Source: Notolepis coatsorum (taxonomy: Eukaryota > Chordata > Actinopteri > Aulopiformes > Paralepididae). From it: a stretch of DNA of 64,000 nt. The DNA lies in the NCBI GenBank assembly GCA_963971535.1, contig OZ020589.1, forward strand, positions 94,518,572-94,582,571. Reading direction: 5' to 3'. Below, piece after piece: positions 10,009-22,139 of the stretch. A program made the translations under genes and the position numbers. The stretch's first letter is position 1. The number at the start of each line of letters is the position of its first letter. The notes under the pieces are model-generated. The model saw nothing but the letters and a program-made list of their open reading frames with translations. It made no database searches and had not been told where the DNA came from.

Positions 10009-10945
10009 TTTCGTCATAGTCGGGGATAAACGGGAAACATCACCAAGGTCAGGCAGCTCTCACTCTCAAAGGGATTGTTTTTCATCAAAAGGAAAAGTAT
10101 TCTTCCTTCACCCCGCAATTCTTTTATCTTTTTTTGTAATGTTAGTGTTAATCTATCGTTCGTCCCCGTCAGTTTCCCCCATGAAATAACTGGCAATATA
10201 ACAAACAAACATTCTTCGATTTCATCACCAAAGTTCATTTTCATTTTTTGTCAGGATTTTCTCTTTTTTTGGGTCAGGTTTTTTACGTTTTTTGTTTTTC
10301 AAAAATAGAAGAAAAAAGAAACACATTGCTCTTAAAAACATCTATCTATATATATTTTTACATATATATACTTTTTTCTTTATATTCTTTTTTTATTTTA
10401 TTTTTTTTTATTCCTGAAGTTCGACTGTTACCCCACATAGTGGCATGCACATTGCACATGCAAATCTGTAATTAAATACTTCTTTTTATCTTAAATTGCC
10501 ATGTTTATTTATTTTTATTTTTATTTTCTCAACTTGCTAAGTGAAACCTGTATGTTTTTCTACCGTGGCACTGGTTTCTATTGGATGACAATGGTTGCCA
10601 TGGGGATATATGCATGGATGGAGGGACGGATGCTTCGGTTGCCACTAAAAGCCCTGTGTCCCCTGTGGGGGGTGGGGGGGGGGGGGTGCGGTGCTTCACG
10701 TCCCCTTTGATGCTGTGACAGAGCATTAAAAGGCGGGATGTTGACAGGGCAAGATCTTGCAAGAGATCCATCCAAGAGACAACCTGTCCCCTGTGAGACT
10801 ATCATGAGGAGGGGAGGAATGGAGAGATAAGAGGAGAAACAAGAGAAAAAGGGAGGGCCTTGAGGGTTACTATGGCGACCGTAGGAGACATCGGGCATCG
10901 ATTTAGTATCGCTGCATAGCAACTCCCAGTCTGGAGTCACTGCAC

Positions 10946-10985
10946 ACGCACATACACACACACACACACACGCACAGGCAGGCAG

Positions 10986-11032
<47 letters not shown>

Positions 11033-11155
11033 CACACACACACACAGGTGAGCTGCAGGCAGAAGTGTACACATCCTCCCACACTCTTCAAGGCGTGCAG
11101 ACTGTGCTCACGCGCACACACACACACACACACGCACACACACACACACACACAT
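10946..11155 (+). repeat. (CA)n microsatellite pair
   Basis: Imperfect CA arrays at 10946-11046 and 11112-11154, broken by GCA and GGCAGGCAGG units. Cys/Val ORFs across them are repeat artefacts. Confidence 0.9.
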
Positions 11156-11269
11156 ATTGAACCCACTGAACCTACATGCTTGCTCAAGGCTACCACTGTG
11201 TGTTCATGAATGGGATTACATGCATATTAATGTGACATCCAGAGTAAGAGCTATAGACAGAGAGAGAAC

Positions 11270-11323
11270 GTGAGTGTGTGTGAGAGTGAGTGAGTGAGTG
11301 AGTGAGTGAGTGAGTGAGTGAGT

Positions 11324-11402
<79 letters not shown>
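11270..11402 (+). repeat. (GTGA)n to (GA)n compound microsatellite
   Basis: GTGA repeats (11285-11330) pass directly into GA repeats (11330-11402). The Ser/Leu ORFs on the minus strand are artefacts. Confidence 0.9.
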
Positions 11403-11405
<3 letters not shown>

Positions 11406-11590
11406 CTGTGGAGATGAAGGCAAGCCAACAGGGTGAAAGGAAATGCGAGACAAAATGACATCTGATGAACACGATGGCTTTTTCAGAACATTTTATGAAT
11501 GATGTCATGATGAACACAATGACTTACACACAGCTGCAATGTACAGGGAATGGAAAGTAGGAGCAGTGAACCAATGAAACAAACGTCTCA

Positions 11591-11753
11591 TGTCCGTCCT
11601 ATCACCCTCCTGTCCATCCTATCACCATCCTGTCCTTCCTATCACCCTCCTGTCCTTCCCATCGCCCTCCTGTCCATCCTATCACCCTCCTGTCCTTCCT
11701 ATCACCCTCTTGTCCTTCCCATCACCCTCCTGTCCTTCCCATCGCCCTCCTAA
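11591..11753 (+). repeat. 20-bp minisatellite, about 8 copies
   Basis: Unit close to TGTCCTTCCTATCACCCTCC with scattered A/T and A/G variants. It also yields open frames in two phases; these are not genes. Confidence 0.85.
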
Positions 11754-12087
11754 CCCACGGTTCCAGCTCCTCCTTGCCTGCGAAGAAGGTGTGATTAAGG
11801 ATGACGAGGAAGCGAAGGCTCAGGAAGGCTCAGATGGAGAGAAGAAGTGTGGCTGAGGTGTTCATGCAGACATACAGAGTCCACCCGACCATCTCAATAC
11901 AAAATCCCAAATCTGAAAAATAGTATATTGAAATAATTTTTTTTGAAGACAATAAAACTGAGAGGTCTCTGTTTAACTGGTAGTATGGTAAGGCTACTGC
12001 TATTGGCATAATGTATAATATTCATTTTCATTGTTATAACTTTGAAATAACATTTAAAATCTTCTCAACCAAACCAAGCAGTGTAAT

Positions 12088-12089
12088 GT

Positions 12090-12139
<50 letters not shown>
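12088..12139 (+). repeat. (TA)n microsatellite
   Basis: TATA array of about 50 bp within AT-rich DNA. 11757-12087 contains no recognised feature. Confidence 0.85.
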
Positions 12140-12142
<3 letters not shown>

Positions 12143-12236
12143 CTCTGTAGTATGAATACATTTTAATGTATAAAGAATTGAAAATGTAATTCAATTGTGA
12201 CCTTAAAATCCCCAATTTCTTTTGCATGATTACACC

Positions 12237-12561
12237 CCTGCCCGCCCCCTTTCAACCGTACATCTGCTTTTCTTCCCTGCTCCGCCCCCTTTCGACCGTA
12301 CATCTGCTTTTCTTCCCTGCTCCGCCCCCTTTCAACCGTACATCTGCTTTTCTTCCCTGCTCCACCCCCTTTCAACTGTATAACTGCTTTTCTTCCCTGC
12401 TCCGCCCCCTTTCGACCGTACATCTGCTTTTCTTCCCTGCTCCACCCCCTTTCAACCGTACAGCTGCTTTTCTTCCATGCTCCGCCCCCTTTCAACCGTA
12501 CAGCTGCTTTTCTTCCATGCTCCGCCCCCTTTCAACCGTACATCTGCTTTTCTTCCCTGCT
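12237..12561 (+). repeat. 40-bp minisatellite, about 8 copies
   Basis: Unit begins GCTCCGCCCCCTTTCAACCG and continues TACATCTGCTTTTCTTCCCT, with few substitutions between copies. The open frames on both strands derive from the repeat (40 bp is not a multiple of three, so all frames are sampled). Confidence 0.9.
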
Positions 12562-12582
12562 CCTGCTTCAAGCAGCACTACG

Positions 12583-12657
12583 TCACCAGCCGCATTTCAT
12601 TGTATACCTGTATGCCGTGACAATTAAAACTCTTGACTTGACTTGACTTGACTTGTC
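12583..12657 (+). repeat. LINE 3' tail ending in (TTGAC)n
   Basis: CGCATTTCATTGTATACCTG, then GTGACAATTAAAACTC and four TTGAC units. This is a LINE-type 3' end with short tandem terminal repeats; a related tail lies at 21085-21160. Confidence 0.6.
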
Positions 12658-12862
12658 ACTGGTGAGACCAGCAGTGGAGACTATAGGAGGTGATGTGAGA
12701 CTCAGTGTGTGTGCTGTCATGGTGTCCTGTACAGTGTAAAGGCACTGAAGGTTACCTACTGTAGGTGATGGTCCATACTTATCAGCACACTCGTATGTAC
12801 GCGCACACACACATGAGCATGCCTGCACACACACAACACATATCACTCTCAAAAAGTACGTG

Positions 12863-13490
12863 TTAAAACAAAACAGGTTTGTTGTCCTTAACTAAACACA
12901 TACATGTGTTAACAGCGACACGATTTGTAATTTTGAATTTGAACACATCGGTATGATCCTGTAATTTTGAACACATCTTTAACACATCTGTATGATCCTG
13001 TCATTCTGAACACATCTCTATGATCCTGAACACATCCTTAACAAATCTGTATGATCCTGTCATTCTGAACACATCTGTATGATCCTGTCATTCTGAACAC
13101 ATCTGTAAGATCCTGAACACATCCTTAACACATCTGTATGATCCTGTCATTCTGAACACATATGTATGATCCTGTCATTCTGAACACATCTGTAAGATCC
13201 TGTCATTCTGAACACATCTGTATGATCCTGTCATTCTGAACACATCTGTATGATCCTGTCATTCTGAACACATATGTATGATCCTGTCATTCTGAACACA
13301 TCTGTAAGATCCTATCATTTTGAACACATCTGTATGATCCTGTCATTCTGAACACATCTGTATGATCCTGTCATTCTGAACACATCTGTATGATCCTGTC
13401 ATTCTGAACACATCTGTATGCTCCTGTCATTCTGAACACATCTTTAACACAACTGTATGTGTTTAGTTAAGGACAATACACCCTGTGTTA
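12863..13490 (+). mobile_element. MITE-like element filled by a 28-bp minisatellite
   Basis: The ends are inverted copies: TTGTCCTTAACTAAACACAT at 12882 and its reverse complement at about 13457-13476, with weaker similarity further out. Between them lie about 18 copies of a unit of about 28 bp, TGATCCTGTCATTCTGAACA followed by CATCTGTA, plus truncated copies. I infer a small inverted-repeat element whose interior expanded in tandem. Confidence 0.65.
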
Positions 13491-14283
13491 TTCTATATTT
13501 GGGTGCACACACACACACACAAGGAGAGGAATGTCTCACCGGTACACCAGTAAACCCCGGACCCCTGTGACGAACCCGAGCATGGACCCTCCATTCCAAG
13601 ATGAACCCGAGATGCAGGCGGCGGCAGTTCAAAATGGCCTCCGAGTGTGAGAGGGTGAGTGTTTGTGTTTGTGGAAAAGTTTACCTCCAAGTGCTCCCAG
13701 TGCCAATGTGAAATTGTGCGTGATCTCGAGACTCTACTACCACCTCTGCTATAACCCCCACCCTCCCCCGCCCCTAGCACCCCGCACCCAGTTAAGACTC
13801 TCTCTCACTGCCACCCACCCAGTACCCACCCAGTAACCGCCCAAATGACACCCCAGTCCTCCACCTGGCTGTTGACAGTCTTCCACCCCCTACACAGTAC
13901 ACACGCATGCACACACCTGGTGCTGTACACAGGGAGATCCGCTGGCGTGGCTTCAGCTACATACGAACCACTTACTGCACATTAAAACCCCTTTTCCTTA
14001 AGATTTTAAGAGAAGCCCTTATTCCTGTTTTTTCTTCTTTTTCTCGACACATACTGTAAGCTTCACACAACTGACACAATTTCACAGACAGGTTTGATCG
14101 GATGGGTTGTGGAGATGTGGTGGCACGGCATGGTCTCTGGGTGGGGGGTGTGGGGGGTCTAAAGGTAAAAAAGGAAAAAGAAGAATGAAAAAGTGATTGT
14201 AGGTGAAGCCCGGCAGATGAGCGTGTTTGATCGAAGCCACGGCGTGGGTGGATGAACCAAGCATAGCCCCCCCCCCCCCCCCC
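13491..14283. other. Non-coding stretch, no gene seen
   Basis: Contains a short (CA)n, C-rich segments and a poly-C run at 14267-14283. No exon, RNA gene or element end recognised. Confidence 0.6.
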
Positions 14284-14544
14284 GACCCCTGCTCAAGCCC
14301 CTGACTCCTGCTCAAGCCCCTGACCCCTGCTCAACCACCTGACCCCTGCTCAACCCCCTGACCCCTGCTCAAACCCCTGACCCCTGCTCAACCCCCTGAC
14401 CCCTGCTCAAGCCCCTGACTCCTGCTCAAGCCCCTGACCCCTGCTCAACCACCTGACCCCTGCTCAACCCCCTGACCCCTGCTCAACCCCCTGACCCCTG
14501 CTCAAACCCCTGACCCCTGCTCAACCCCCTGACCCCTGCTCAAA
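14284..14544 (+). repeat. 18-bp minisatellite, about 14 copies
   Basis: Unit CTGACCCCTGCTCAACCC with CTC/CCC and AGC/AAC variants; it contains a higher-order pattern because the first six units recur in the same variant order. Confidence 0.9.
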
Positions 14545-14597
14545 CCATTAGTGAAAGTAAACGAAAAAATTTTAAATTAAGTTTATATGCGCTTTTT

Positions 14598-14601
<4 letters not shown>

Positions 14602-14671
<70 letters not shown>
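14602..14671 (+). repeat. (TA)n microsatellite
   Basis: About 35 uninterrupted TA units. Confidence 0.95.
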
Positions 14672-14673
<2 letters not shown>

Positions 14674-15533
14674 GGGATTTGTTAGAGTTTTTATTTTTTT
14701 TTTTTTGGACATACACAACATGCTTTCATACAAGGGCAGTGTTGTGTGTTGGCCATTTTTTATCCGCAGTTACAATTCTGAAGCAAATGTGTTAAAAATT
14801 TGCCAAAATGAAGTCTTGTTTCCCGTCGAAACGCGCAGTGTCCAAGTGCAAGTGGTTCTTTTGTTTGTTGATTGACAGGCTGCGAATGGGGGGGGGGGGG
14901 TGCGGGTCAGAGTCTGTAATGTGGGTCACTGAAGGAGAGGGGGGGCAACATTACAACGTCTGACAAATGCTCGTCCATGCCGGATAAAACCATACAATAA
15001 CTGAAAACCCTAGGCCTACTGTTTTCTACATCTACCTAGCTAGCTACCTAAACTCTAGAGGGACCTGAGAAGTAAACAAACCTTTTTCACCTCTGTTAAA
15101 ATCTCTCGCTACACCGCCTGAAACCAGACACACGGGCCACCGGCGGGACACAAAATGGCGGCCATGCCGTTGCCTACGTCAAAGTCCAGCCTCTTGGCCG
15201 TTTTCTCTGGCTGGTTTAGTACCAAGGCCCAGTCGAGAAAAGAGAAAACGCCGGGAGCCGATGAGGACCCTTTTAAGGCGTAGTGTGGTTGATCTCATCT
15301 ATTACAGAGGGGAGGAGGCAAGAGGGGGAGGGGGGCAGATACAGAAGGCACTGTGGCTCTGTAGGGGGTTCTGTAGGGGTTCTGTATGGGGTTCTGGTTC
15401 TGGGCCAGTTTGGATCCCCATACAACCACCCACTTGAGGTGGGGGCAGAGGGCCAGGTTTTCTTTAAGTAAAAAAAGAAGAAAGAAAAAGAAAGACAACC
15501 CCCATCCCCTCATACTATGCTACACTATTCTCA

Positions 15534-15534
<1 letters not shown>

Positions 15535-15608
<74 letters not shown>
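15535..15608 (+). repeat. (CTA)n microsatellite
   Basis: About 24 CTA units. 14672-15534 otherwise shows no gene. Confidence 0.95.
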
Positions 15609-15609
<1 letters not shown>

Positions 15610-17349
15610 GGCCTGGAGGCTGACGTTCTCGGAAGAAGAGAGAGAGGGGATCGGAGGGAGAGCAAGAATACTGCTGGGGGGGGGGGTATGAACGAAGGGA
15701 CTAAACTGAACATGGGCTGTGCATGATTGTGCAAAGTTGTGTCACTCTGGTATTCACATTTTCGCCGACAAATATCTGTGTGTGTTCTTTTTCTGTATGT
15801 TTCTTACAATATTATGGTATTAGAATCTTCTGAAATAATATGGTATGAATGCTTATGAGTTCTGCATAGAGTTGTACACCTGGAGTGGGGGGGGGGGGGG
15901 GGGGGGTGTCTTTGTGGAGCCACTGCCGCGGAAAAGTGCAAGATTTCAGAGTATCGCGAGCATCGCCTGTCCTGTCATGAGCAGCAGTATGCAAAATAAA
16001 TAAAATCTGAATCTCTGATTAATATTATTCTCTATCATTACCTATAACTACATCTACTTCATTATATCTAGACTGATCTGTGTCTTATCGCCTAGTTATC
16101 TATGTATGCTATCTCTTCAACTTGTCCTAGAGCTTATTGAATATTCAATAATAGTTTTCCCTCATAATCATATAAGGATAAAAAAAAAAGAAAACAACAG
16201 CAAAAAGATTAATAAAAAGGTAATAATCTTATCATTGAGTGTCCATATCCTATAATAATGGCGCTGCTTGCGTCAAGGTCTTCAATTTCTTCTCTGGCAT
16301 GTGGAGGGAACTGATTGGAAAGTAAATGGACAGAGAGAGAGAAAGAGAGAGAGAGATCTTTGTGGCTACTTAACGGAGGGTTTTGGCAGAAGAGGTGACA
16401 GCTATGATTAGCTGTAGCTCTGTGGGGGGGGGGGGGGCACTACGTTTGGCTGTTCTCTGCTGATCCTGAGCTGAGAGAGAGAGAGAAAGAGAGAGGGGTG
16501 GGGGGGGGGGGGCAGCATTGGCACAGATGGACAGACCGAGGGCCCCTGGGATGGACGTCACCGCTCCTGCAGGGCTACATCCGCGTCGAATACACCGCTT
16601 TCAACTCTGAAACGTTGCATGGAGTCAGGATGTGGATCGGTCACAGAGGAAGGCAGGAGGACCCGACCGACACCCAGCCGACACAGATACTGAACCGTCA
16701 CCGTACGGCGCCGCTATAGCAGCCTTCTGGACCACAGAGCCGACCGGAGGAGGAACCAACGTAAAGGGAGTTTGGTGATATTTCTTTTGGGGGGGGAGAG
16801 TAGATAATAAGAATTCAACCGCCTGTGATCGCTTGAGGTCTGCGATAAAAATACACGTTTGTTAACTTCCCTGCAACAGGCCTGGCTGTCTGCGAAGAAT
16901 ACAGAGACAAAACTCTCCACACTCTCCACAAACCCTGTGCTCGTCAGGACCCAAAGACCTGGGTGACACCGTCTCCTGCCCTTTGACCCTTAAACCCTTT
17001 GGCTTGGCACAAAGTGACCGACTGAAGCATGCCAATCCAGCTCTGCTCTCCGTCGAAACGTCCCCCGCCTAAAGAAATAAAGAAATAAAAATGTTCTACG
17101 ATTATTCTCCCGCTTGGAAGAGTATCGTGTCAAGAGCTTCTGAGCGGTTAACCAACGTTCCAGCAGCGCTTTGCGAGTGTTCGTGAGCCGTCACCCGGGA
17201 GACGTCGGGATGTGTGAGACGCTTCCGTGACGTCCCGGTAAAAAGTTTGTCGGAACAGGGGAAAGAAATAAACATGATGGAAACAAGATGGACACAGCTG
17301 ACTGGATCTCGAAGAAACCAAAAACATGACAACAAATCTACAATTCTAT

Positions 17350-17350
17350 C

Positions 17351-17412
<62 letters not shown>
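17350..17412 (+). repeat. (ATC)n microsatellite
   Basis: About 21 ATC units; gives poly-Ile, poly-Met or poly-Asp frames that are not genes. Confidence 0.95.
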
Positions 17413-17413
<1 letters not shown>

Positions 17414-17724
17414 TGTCATAATCATGTTGCATTGACATTGATATCATTATTCATAATACTATCATCGTTAAAAATATTAAATTGAGTCTGGAAGAGGTTC
17501 GCTCTCTCTACGCTCTCTCTCTCGCCATGCGTAACAGGAAGCCTTGAAAACAATCTTGTAACACCCCCCCCACACACACACGTCTCCCCCGCACCCCCCA
17601 CCCCCCCTAGTGCTCAGAGTGTTAAACCCCCCCGTCATCTGGAAAATCAATGCAAAACAAAACCGCTCGACTATCGAACCTGCTTCAACCGAAACGATGT
17701 TCTGACTACGGCGAGATGTGAGAG

Positions 17725-17726
<2 letters not shown>

Positions 17727-17788
<62 letters not shown>
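17727..17788 (+). repeat. (GA)n microsatellite
   Basis: About 30 GA units after AGACG. Confidence 0.9.
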
Positions 17789-17791
<3 letters not shown>

Positions 17792-18945
17792 AACTTCTTT
17801 GTAAACCTAAAAGCCAACCCCCCCATGTCCCACCCATACCAACAGAACTTCTCTCTCTAGGTATGGATTTAATCAATCATGCAGGTTTCCATCGAATTTT
17901 TGAACTCCAAAAAACATCAAAAACGAGGCTGAGCGAACGCAACAGAAGAACCAAGCGTCAATGTCCAAAGAAGAACAAGAAGGAGAAGAAATTGAAATAC
18001 TGAAGAAATAGTCTTTTTCCCCGTCCCCTCCTACTCCTCTGCCGTGTCAAACGTGTGATGTCATTCCCTGTCATGTTATCCTATGCGGTGCGCCGGTCAC
18101 ATGACCAAAGGGTAGGGGGGTGGGGGTTGGGGGGATGGGGAGCGCAAGTGTCCGACTCCCTCGTAAAAATGTGATGCCCCCCCCCCCCCCGACCCCTTAG
18201 CGCACTAGAGCAGGAAGTGAGGTCACACTGTGCCCCCCACCACACAGGAAGTGATGCCACACCAGTTCCGTCAGCATTAGGTGAGTTCTTTAACAGTAAA
18301 CAGAGATGATAAAACTCATCGAATATCAGCCAGCACTGGGATTGGCTGGTTTTTGCAGTATAGGCGGAGCTTCCTGGTTCTGTACCTTGGGAAGGAAAAA
18401 AGGTCAAAGGTCAAAGTTAAAGTGGTTGTTCTCCCTTTTTTTTTTCTTTTCATAGTTTTTCATGTAAAGTTTTTTTTGTTCTTCAGTGTTCAAGTTTGAT
18501 TTTCCGGAGGCATAGCTTGGCGTGTAGGACAGGGGGTCCGTTGAGGAAGTGAGCTGAGGTCTGCGTTCCAACAGGCTTTTACAGTAGGAGAAGAAGAAGA
18601 CCAGAAGGGACAGAGCGTTCGCACGTCCGGTCCGGGAGAGGTGCTTCACGAGGACATGCTCCTGTCTTTCACTCACACCTCCGTCCCAAACCCTCTGTCG
18701 TCCCTCCAACCTGGCCTTGCTGGTCAAGCTGTGAATTCTGGGTACTGTAGTTCTGCGTCACAGAGCAAGGAGGAGGAGAAGGGGGGTGCGTTGTATCTGT
18801 GTGTCGCTCCGAGTAGTTTTAGAGTCTCACACGCACTCATGCCTCCTCCGAGCCCCCCCCTCTAAGCCCTCTGTCCCAGGCAGAATCAGTCTCCTCCCCC
18901 GCCCTGGCCTCCTCTCCTCCCCTCATCCCTCGCTCCCTGCAGTCG

Positions 18946-19638
18946 CTAGCACCAGTCGTCCTCGTCCGTCTCACTGTAAGGTTCGTGTAGTCCCTTGCGG
19001 GGCCCCCGCGCCTGGGCGGGCCGGTGGTGCGGGTGGGGGGCCGGCGGTCCATGCCGGTGCGGGGAGGGCGAGCGGTAGCCGTTGGGGACCCTGCGCGGGT
19101 GCGGGTGGGGGGGCGGAGGGGGCCCATGGCGGGCAGTCCTGGGAGAGCGCGGGTGGGGGTTGCCGTGGGAGAGGCTCTGCTCGTAGGCGGGGGGCTCGTT
19201 GTGGCGCTCGTACTCGTAGTCGCGCTCGTAGAAGGGCCCGTCGCCCTCCAGGCTGTCCCCGGGCGGGGGACCGCTCCAGCGGCCTCTGTGCGGGGACCTG
19301 GGAGAGCCATGATGGGGCGGCGAGCGGGGGGACTGGTGCCGGGGGGAGCGCGGCGAGCCGTGCCGGGACGTGGAGCCTCCGTGGTGGGGGGAGCCCTGGC
19401 GCGACGGGGGCCGGTGGTGGTAGCTCCTGTCGTGGTCCGGAGGCGAGAAGGCCCGCGGGGAAGGCGAGCGCAGGCGACCGGGACCCGCGGGGGCGTAGCC
19501 GGGCTTGCGGACGGCAGGGGAGTAGGTGACGTGTGGGCGGGGCACGGCGGGGGTCTGGGGCAGCTGGCGACGGCCTCTCCGCGGGGTGCTGGTCCCCGAG
19601 GTAGATGGGACGGGGCTGCCGCTCACCGAACTACTGCC
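18946..19638 (-). CDS. cacna1a: cacna1a last coding exon: long-isoform C-terminus
   Basis: On the minus strand the acceptor CTGTAG is followed by GGCAGTAGTTCGGTGAGC, in phase 0, encoding [16 protein letters not shown]. Then come the Arg-rich RQLPQTP stretch, matching the RIM-binding-protein SH3 ligand of Cav2 channels; a long Ser/Pro/Arg/His-rich disordered region; RRVPNGY near the end; and the terminus [16 protein letters not shown], with stop TAG at 18946-18948. The last residues match the PDZ ligand known in Cav2 channels (RIM, Mint). Human CACNA1A has a CAG/polyglutamine tract after the RK of its SPVIRK stretch; here the matching site ([14 protein letters not shown]) has no glutamine run. 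An acceptor shift of five bases would place TAG in frame at once (see findings). The exon is GC-rich, and ORFs on the opposite strand are shadows. Confidence 0.95.
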   Translation of the reverse strand, partial: GSSSVSGSPVPSTSGTSTPRRGRRQLPQTPAVPRPHVTYSPAVRKPGYAPAGPGRLRSPSPRAFSPPDHDRSYHHRPPSRQGSPHHGGSTSRHGSPRSPRHQSPRSPPHHGSPRSPHRGRWSGPPPGDSLEGDGPFYERDYEYERHNEPPAYEQSLSHGNPHPRSPRTARHGPPPPPHPHPRRVPNGYRSPSPHRHGPPAPHPHHRPAQARGPRKGLHEPYSETDEDDWC

Positions 19639-19711
19639 CTACAGCAACATGTAAACAAGGCAAATCAAACCGCACCACCAAAACAACAGAGACCAGATTG
19701 AGAGAGAGAGA

Positions 19712-19900
<189 letters not shown>

Positions 19901-20323
19901 TGTGAAGAAGAGAAACAGTAAGAGATAAACACCATTAAAAACACAGCGATGAGGCAAAAGATCGACACCAAAAAGCCACATGTCACATTGAGGGAGGAAT
20001 GGACACAAAGAGAGGAACAGTGACAAAGAGAAGAAAAAAAAGCGCAAAACAAAAAAGAGAGATTGACATCCGTAAGTAGGTGTGAGTGAGAGAACAGAGA
20101 ACTCTCATTGGACACGGTCAGCAATGAGGGATGTTCCTTCTTGGCTATTGGCTACTTTGGCTACATGGATTTCCCTTTTTTCTTTTTTACACCTTGTATC
20201 CATGGTGCAAATGGCAGGTTGAAGGAACACTCTGATTAATTATGCACATAATCCCACGTTTCTCAAAACTATAAACCATCTGGTACAAATGAATTTCGCT
20301 TGAGATCTATTGATGTAAAGAGT

Positions 20324-20616
20324 TAAAGGGCCAGTTCACACAAAATTCTAAAGAACATATTTTCCTCCTCATACCCTCATAGTGATGTCTATTCATCCAG
20401 ATAGTTTGCGTGATTTGCTTAATCTGCTGTCACTCCAACTCAACCAGCTTGTGGCTCAAAGCACCAAAGAAATAAAAATTTAAACATTTGAAAAACTCAA
20501 AAGCTGAGCATGATTTCTTAAAAGAGATGTTGCTTTTGAGTTTTTCAAACGTATTTTTTGGTGTTTTGCCAAGTGCCTCAGCTCCATTTCCAATTTTTGT
20601 GTGAACTGCACCTTTA
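20324..20616 (+). mobile_element. MITE with 22-bp inverted ends
   Basis: The left end TAAAGGGCCAGTTCACACAA and right end TTGTGTGAACTGCACCTTTA are inverted with two mismatches. The interior has a second inverted pair, TTTGAAAAACTCAAAAGC and GCTTTTGAGTTTTTCAAA, around 20487-20550. Target-site duplication unclear, so the superfamily is open. Confidence 0.7.
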
Positions 20617-20739
20617 GATGTCATTATGATGTATATTATTCCAGGAGGTGATCAATAACGGCTCAGTGACATGTTGAAATACGCCTTTCACTCCCTAAAA
20701 CTTTGATATCTTTTATTTTCATCAATTCACTGAAGTCTT

Positions 20740-21160
20740 TATTACTTTCTATTACTTATTATTACTACTACTATTACTATTACTATACTATTACTATTAC
20801 TACTATTACTATACTATTACTTACTTCCTGGATACTATATCTATATCTGTACATATCTCTTACCTACTCTTACTAGTTATGCTGCTGGCCAGTATGACTT
20901 ACTACTATAGTGTCTTTATACCTGTATCACTGTACATAATAATACTATAACACTGTACATACATCTGATTAGCACTATTACTCAGTAGTAGTAGTTTATA
21001 TATTTTATACCCAGTTTAATAACCTGTACATTGTATGTTACTATTGTACTTTACTGTTACATTTGCACTCTGGTTGGATGACAAACGTATTTTCGTTGTA
21101 CTGAACTTGTGCTGTAATGACAATACATTTGAATCTAATCTAATCTAATCTAATAAATGT
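20740..21160 (+). repeat. LINE-like 3' tail ending in (AATCT)n
   Basis: TATTACTACT-rich low-complexity sequence, then the tail GATGACAAACGTATTTTCGT, CTGTAATGACAATACATTTG and (AATCT)n. It resembles non-LTR retrotransposon 3' ends in fish; no reverse transcriptase sequence remains. Confidence 0.55.
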
Positions 21161-21214
21161 CATCACACATCTTAATTTGATAGATGTGTGAGATTATGGG
21201 CATGGAGTGTTCCT

Positions 21215-22086
21215 TTAACACTTTAACCGCCGAAAACGAAATCATATTTCCTTTCCGGGGCCCTGAGACACAAGTGTGATCTCCTCTCAACTCTCTAGCG
21301 GTTCAAGAGCGCCATCTGGTGGCCGATCGGCAGATCGCCAACCGGATATTAACCTTTGAACCAGTAGTACTCATGCAAATGTGGTCCGGCCACTCTCTAT
21401 AGCTCCCGCGACTCCATCTTGAAACACTGGATAATAGATTGCTCGCCCTAACTCAATAAACAACATTATTTGGACGTATATACTATTATACAACCTGGAA
21501 ATGGATCGGGCATTTCTACATCCCATAATCGAAAACGGTCTACTCCACGCTGAACGTCCAACGGCGCGAGGAACATACGGTAAGATTCAGCGTTATATTA
21601 TAACGTGTTCAATATAAACTGCTATGATGAACATATGACCCACTCTGGATGAATCATCTAACGTTGCCCACGGAATTATAAACGATCCCCCGCCCATCCG
21701 GTCATCATCAGATCATACGTAGATCATTCTAGAAGTACGTCCAGTTGAAATTTTTCATCTTGCGCCGATCGCTACCAAACTGTATTTCATCATCAATATA
21801 ATGCATTTAGGGCTATAAATCACGTTCTGAAGAAATCTGCAGAAAATGATAAAAACATACTTATACTTTAGACCATATTTTAGTATGAATATGTGAATGA
21901 AAAAGTTTAACGTTGCTACACCCTGAACAATACATATAGGACATTGAATGGGCCATAATAATGGCAATGTAGCAATAGAATTTAAAAAGTTATAGCCCTG
22001 CAAAGAAGGGGAACTTCTCCATAGACAAATAGAGCTGGCGAGGGATGGTAAATTATGAATTTAACCCATGGCGATCAAAGTGTTAA
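21215..22086 (+). mobile_element. piggyBac-like TTAA element, copy A (872 bp)
   Basis: TTAA at 21215-21218 is followed by CACTTTAACCGCC; the right end reads GGCGATCAAAGTG then TTAA at 22083-22086. The 13-bp ends are inverted with one mismatch (A/G at position 7) and another at position 9. TTAA target duplications with such ends fit piggyBac (Kolobok also uses TTAA). No transposase remains. It includes a GTAAG donor-like site at about 21580. Confidence 0.75.
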
Positions 22087-22139
22087 GTAAAGTCTACTTT
22101 AAAAGAGGTAAACCAAATATTTTAAAATACTTGAGCTCT

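Larger units (their letters stand above)
15609..18945. other. Non-coding region, probably holding the cacna1a 3' UTR
   Basis: It lies immediately downstream (minus strand) of the cacna1a stop codon, so the 3' UTR should start at 18945 and run left. I could not place its polyadenylation site with confidence. The region holds G-runs (15888-15906, 16423-16437, 16500-16512), C-runs (17562-17570, 18177-18190) and the repeats listed separately. No other coding exon was recognised on either strand. Confidence 0.5.

Noticed and set aside
15151-15168. AAAATGGCGGCCAT, a YY1-like site suggesting a promoter
   Set aside because: Single motif without an exon, CpG island or conserved promoter context that I can see.
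18786-19701. Long plus-strand ORFs rich in Gly, Arg and Ala
   Set aside because: They are antisense shadows of the GC-rich terminal cacna1a exon, which has homology, splice borders and phase support on the minus strand.
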